Shown one piece after another: positions 4,293-5,481 of a DNA stretch of 5,481 bases; position 1 is the first letter of the stretch, and every line of letters starts with the position of its first letter. A program made the position numbers and the translations under genes. Source of the DNA: RBG-16-68-21 sp035286665 (GTDB taxonomy: Bacteria > Actinomycetota > Acidimicrobiia > Spongiisociales > UBA11373); the NCBI GenBank assembly GCA_035286665.1, contig DATECY010000033.1, positions 1 to 5,481 of the forward strand, given 5' to 3'. The notes under the pieces are model-generated. The model ran no database searches and was not told the origin of the DNA. It saw only the letters and a program-made list of their open reading frames with translations.

Positions 4293-5171
4293 TCACGACT
4301 CGGTGAGAAGGTTTCGGAACCCGCCGAGGTAGCGTCCTCCGAAGGCGTCCCGGACGAGTCGCATCATCAATCGAGGGCTCCGATCGAGACCATCGAGGGC
4401 ATACGGCAACCAGCCGTGCCCGTAGGGCAGGTACACACGAACCGGGTACCTCGTGCCGGCGACCACGTCGAGGGCACGGCGAACCGGTAGCCCGTAGAGC
4501 AGTTCCAACTCCGCCGGGGTTCCCTCAGCCGTGAGCATCGTCAGCGCCGCCCTCGCCAGGGAGCCGTCATGGGTGGCGACCCGGACCGGGCCCGGCGTAC
4601 CCGCCACGGCCCGGACGACCGCCGCGAACCCCTCGACCGGGTCGAGGTCGGGCGCTCCGGGATCGGGCCATTGACCCTTCACCACCCGTACCACGACCCC
4701 CATGGCGGCCAGAGTGACCGCGTCTGCCGGGCTCCGCCGCCAGCGTCCGGGAATCGTGATCCCGATCCCTTGGGCGCCGCCGGGAATGGACGAGATCAGG
4801 TCGAGGGTCGGGTCGACGGTGTCGAGGGCAAGCGAATCGAAGTGGACCGCCACCGATCGTGCCCTGGCGTGCACCACCAGTGCCGCGGTCGCGTCACGAT
4901 CGAATCCAAAGGAGGGCGCCTTCACCGACACGTAGTCGCCGCCGCCCGCCGCGATGTCTTCGATCGCCAGTCTGTGCTGGGCGACGATGGTGTCAGGCTC
5001 CTCCCCCACTCCGTCCCAATAGGCGAGGGTGAGGCGATACCCGCGGTCGAGCAGGACGTCGGCGGTTCGCCGAGCCTCGCCGAGCGTTGCCCCGGCGACG
5101 TACCCGCGGGCGGCCCGGGCAGCAACCCGACGCGCCGTCACCGCGGCTGCTGCGCGGACTCGCCGGATCAT
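4293..5171 (-). CDS. Proline dehydrogenase-like flavoprotein (altered substrate pocket)
   Basis: The 292-residue protein has the length and motif order of monofunctional proline dehydrogenase, an FAD enzyme that oxidises proline to pyrroline-5-carboxylate. Visible motifs are YVSVKAPS (80-87, catalytic-type Lys84), HFDS (110-113), VVRVVKGQW (160-168, matching the flavin-binding RLVKG), VATHDG (198-203), ELELLYGLP (221-229) and RVYLPYGHGWLPY (245-257). The hallmark YxxRRxxE helix, whose two arginines grip the proline carboxylate, here reads Y257-ALDGLDR, so both arginines and the Glu are missing. The enzyme may use another substrate or be inactive. The ATG (5169-5171) overlaps the upstream GNAT stop as ATGA, and GAGG at 5181-5184 lies 9 nt upstream. 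The frame stays open upstream of the ATG, but there the GNAT frame is the credible one. Confidence 0.8.
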   Translation of the reverse strand: MIRRVRAAAAVTARRVAARAARGYVAGATLGEARRTADVLLDRGYRLTLAYWDGVGEEPDTIVAQHRLAIEDIAAGGGDYVSVKAPSFGFDRDATAALVVHARARSVAVHFDSLALDTVDPTLDLISSIPGGAQGIGITIPGRWRRSPADAVTLAAMGVVVRVVKGQWPDPGAPDLDPVEGFAAVVRAVAGTPGPVRVATHDGSLARAALTMLTAEGTPAELELLYGLPVRRALDVVAGTRYPVRVYLPYGHGWLPYALDGLDRSPRLMMRLVRDAFGGRYLGGFRNLLTES

Positions 5172-5481
5172 GAGTCCGTCCCTCGTCGAGCACACCGTCG
5201 CACCAGCCATCTGGCTGCATCCACTCCGAACGCCGTCGCGCCGACCAGGGCGTGTGGGTAGCCGCGCACCATGGTGACCTGGTGCTCCACCCTGGTCCAG
5301 CGCCGTGTCCACGGTGCCGACTCCCCTAGAAACTCCATCGAACGCAAGCCCCGGTGCACCGCGTGCGTGAGAGTTTCCTCGATGAGGAGCATCCCCGGTG
5401 AGACGGCGCCGTAACGCTCGTCGTATCCGATCTTGAGCAACCAAAGGCGGTCGGCCCACTCGACGCCGACGACCGCCGCAG
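5168..5481 (-). CDS. GNAT/CelD-like acyltransferase, C-terminal part (partial)
   Basis: 103 codons and a TGA stop are visible; the 5' end lies beyond the right edge. The readable part runs VEWADRLWLLKIGYDERYG, then SPGMLLIEETLTHAVHRGL, then MEFLGESAPWTRRW. This matches the C-terminal half of the Acetyltransf_6 (PF13480) group of GNAT-fold proteins: a beta-strand, then Y..Y...SPG at the acyl-CoA end, a helix ending in RGL, and F..G..P.K.RW. Members of this group act in polysaccharide, lipid or peptide modification, and the substrate here cannot be told. The tail after RW is less conserved and ends in a basic segment (VRRCARRGTDS). Its stop overlaps the ATG of the ProDH-like gene by four bases, so the two are translated from one message and probably share a pathway. 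Confidence 0.75.
   Translation of the reverse strand, partial: AAVVGVEWADRLWLLKIGYDERYGAVSPGMLLIEETLTHAVHRGLRSMEFLGESAPWTRRWTRVEHQVTMVRGYPHALVGATAFGVDAARWLVRRCARRGTDS
5181..5184 (-). promoter_or_regulatory. Ribosome binding site fixing the ProDH-like start
   Basis: GAGG on the minus strand, 9 nt before ATG at 5171, inside the 3' end of the GNAT gene. It decides the start among open codons further upstream and is one of the few clear Shine-Dalgarno sites in the window. That fits an internal operon gene. Confidence 0.6.

Noticed and set aside
3580..4296. 238-codon minus-strand open frame opposite the transporter
   Set aside because: The composition is arginine/alanine-rich with no hydrophobic or catalytic pattern. 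The plus strand has clear membrane helices and CDF-like blocks.
5172..5459. Upstream open extension of the ProDH-like frame
   Set aside because: In this stretch the other minus-strand frame encodes the recognisable GNAT C-terminus. The ATGA overlap and GAGG site mark the real start at 5171.

Overview
The window is GC-rich with strong G/C preference at third codon positions. It encodes a 29-residue protein matching actinobacterial ribosomal protein bL37, and several starts have a TANCCT-type -10 box only 6-9 nt upstream, as in leaderless actinobacterial transcripts. A high-GC actinobacterium is the best reading, possibly an uncultured Acidimicrobiia-like lineage; the class-level placement is inference.

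Layout. The first 61 bases are the 3' end of an unrecognised plus-strand gene. It converges, across a 168-bp spacer with small hairpins, on a minus-strand pair: a DUF192 gene (1036-1380) whose end overlaps the start of rsmI (230-1051), the 16S rRNA C1402 2'-O-methyltransferase. The DUF192 gene diverges across 60 bp from the tiny bL37-like gene (1441-1530). That 60-bp gap holds a perfect inverted repeat spanning the presumed -10 box and ending 2 nt before the bL37 start. A 226-bp spacer with two tandem repeats and a 10-bp GC hairpin separates bL37 from the next minus-strand genes: a small four-helix membrane protein (1757-2191), and upstream of it a secreted lipoprotein with a zinc-metalloprotease HELVH motif (2263-3537).

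The protease diverges from a six-helix CDF-like cation transporter that lacks the usual cytoplasmic domain (3680-4285). The 142-bp gap between them has a 9-bp inverted repeat overlapping the transporter's candidate -35. The transporter ends 7 bp from the end of a minus-strand proline-dehydrogenase-like gene (4293-5171). That gene is joined by an ATGA overlap to an upstream GNAT/CelD-like acyltransferase gene that runs off the right edge (5168-5481).

How they fit together. rsmI and bL37 both concern the ribosome and sit on either side of the DUF192 gene. The protease, membrane protein and transporter are envelope proteins with no obvious shared pathway. The acyltransferase and proline-dehydrogenase-like protein are translationally coupled and probably act together. 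The second of these lacks the arginine pair that holds proline in known enzymes, so its substrate may not be proline. That coupled pair is the best candidate for something undescribed here; the inverted repeat in front of bL37 is the next most interesting.
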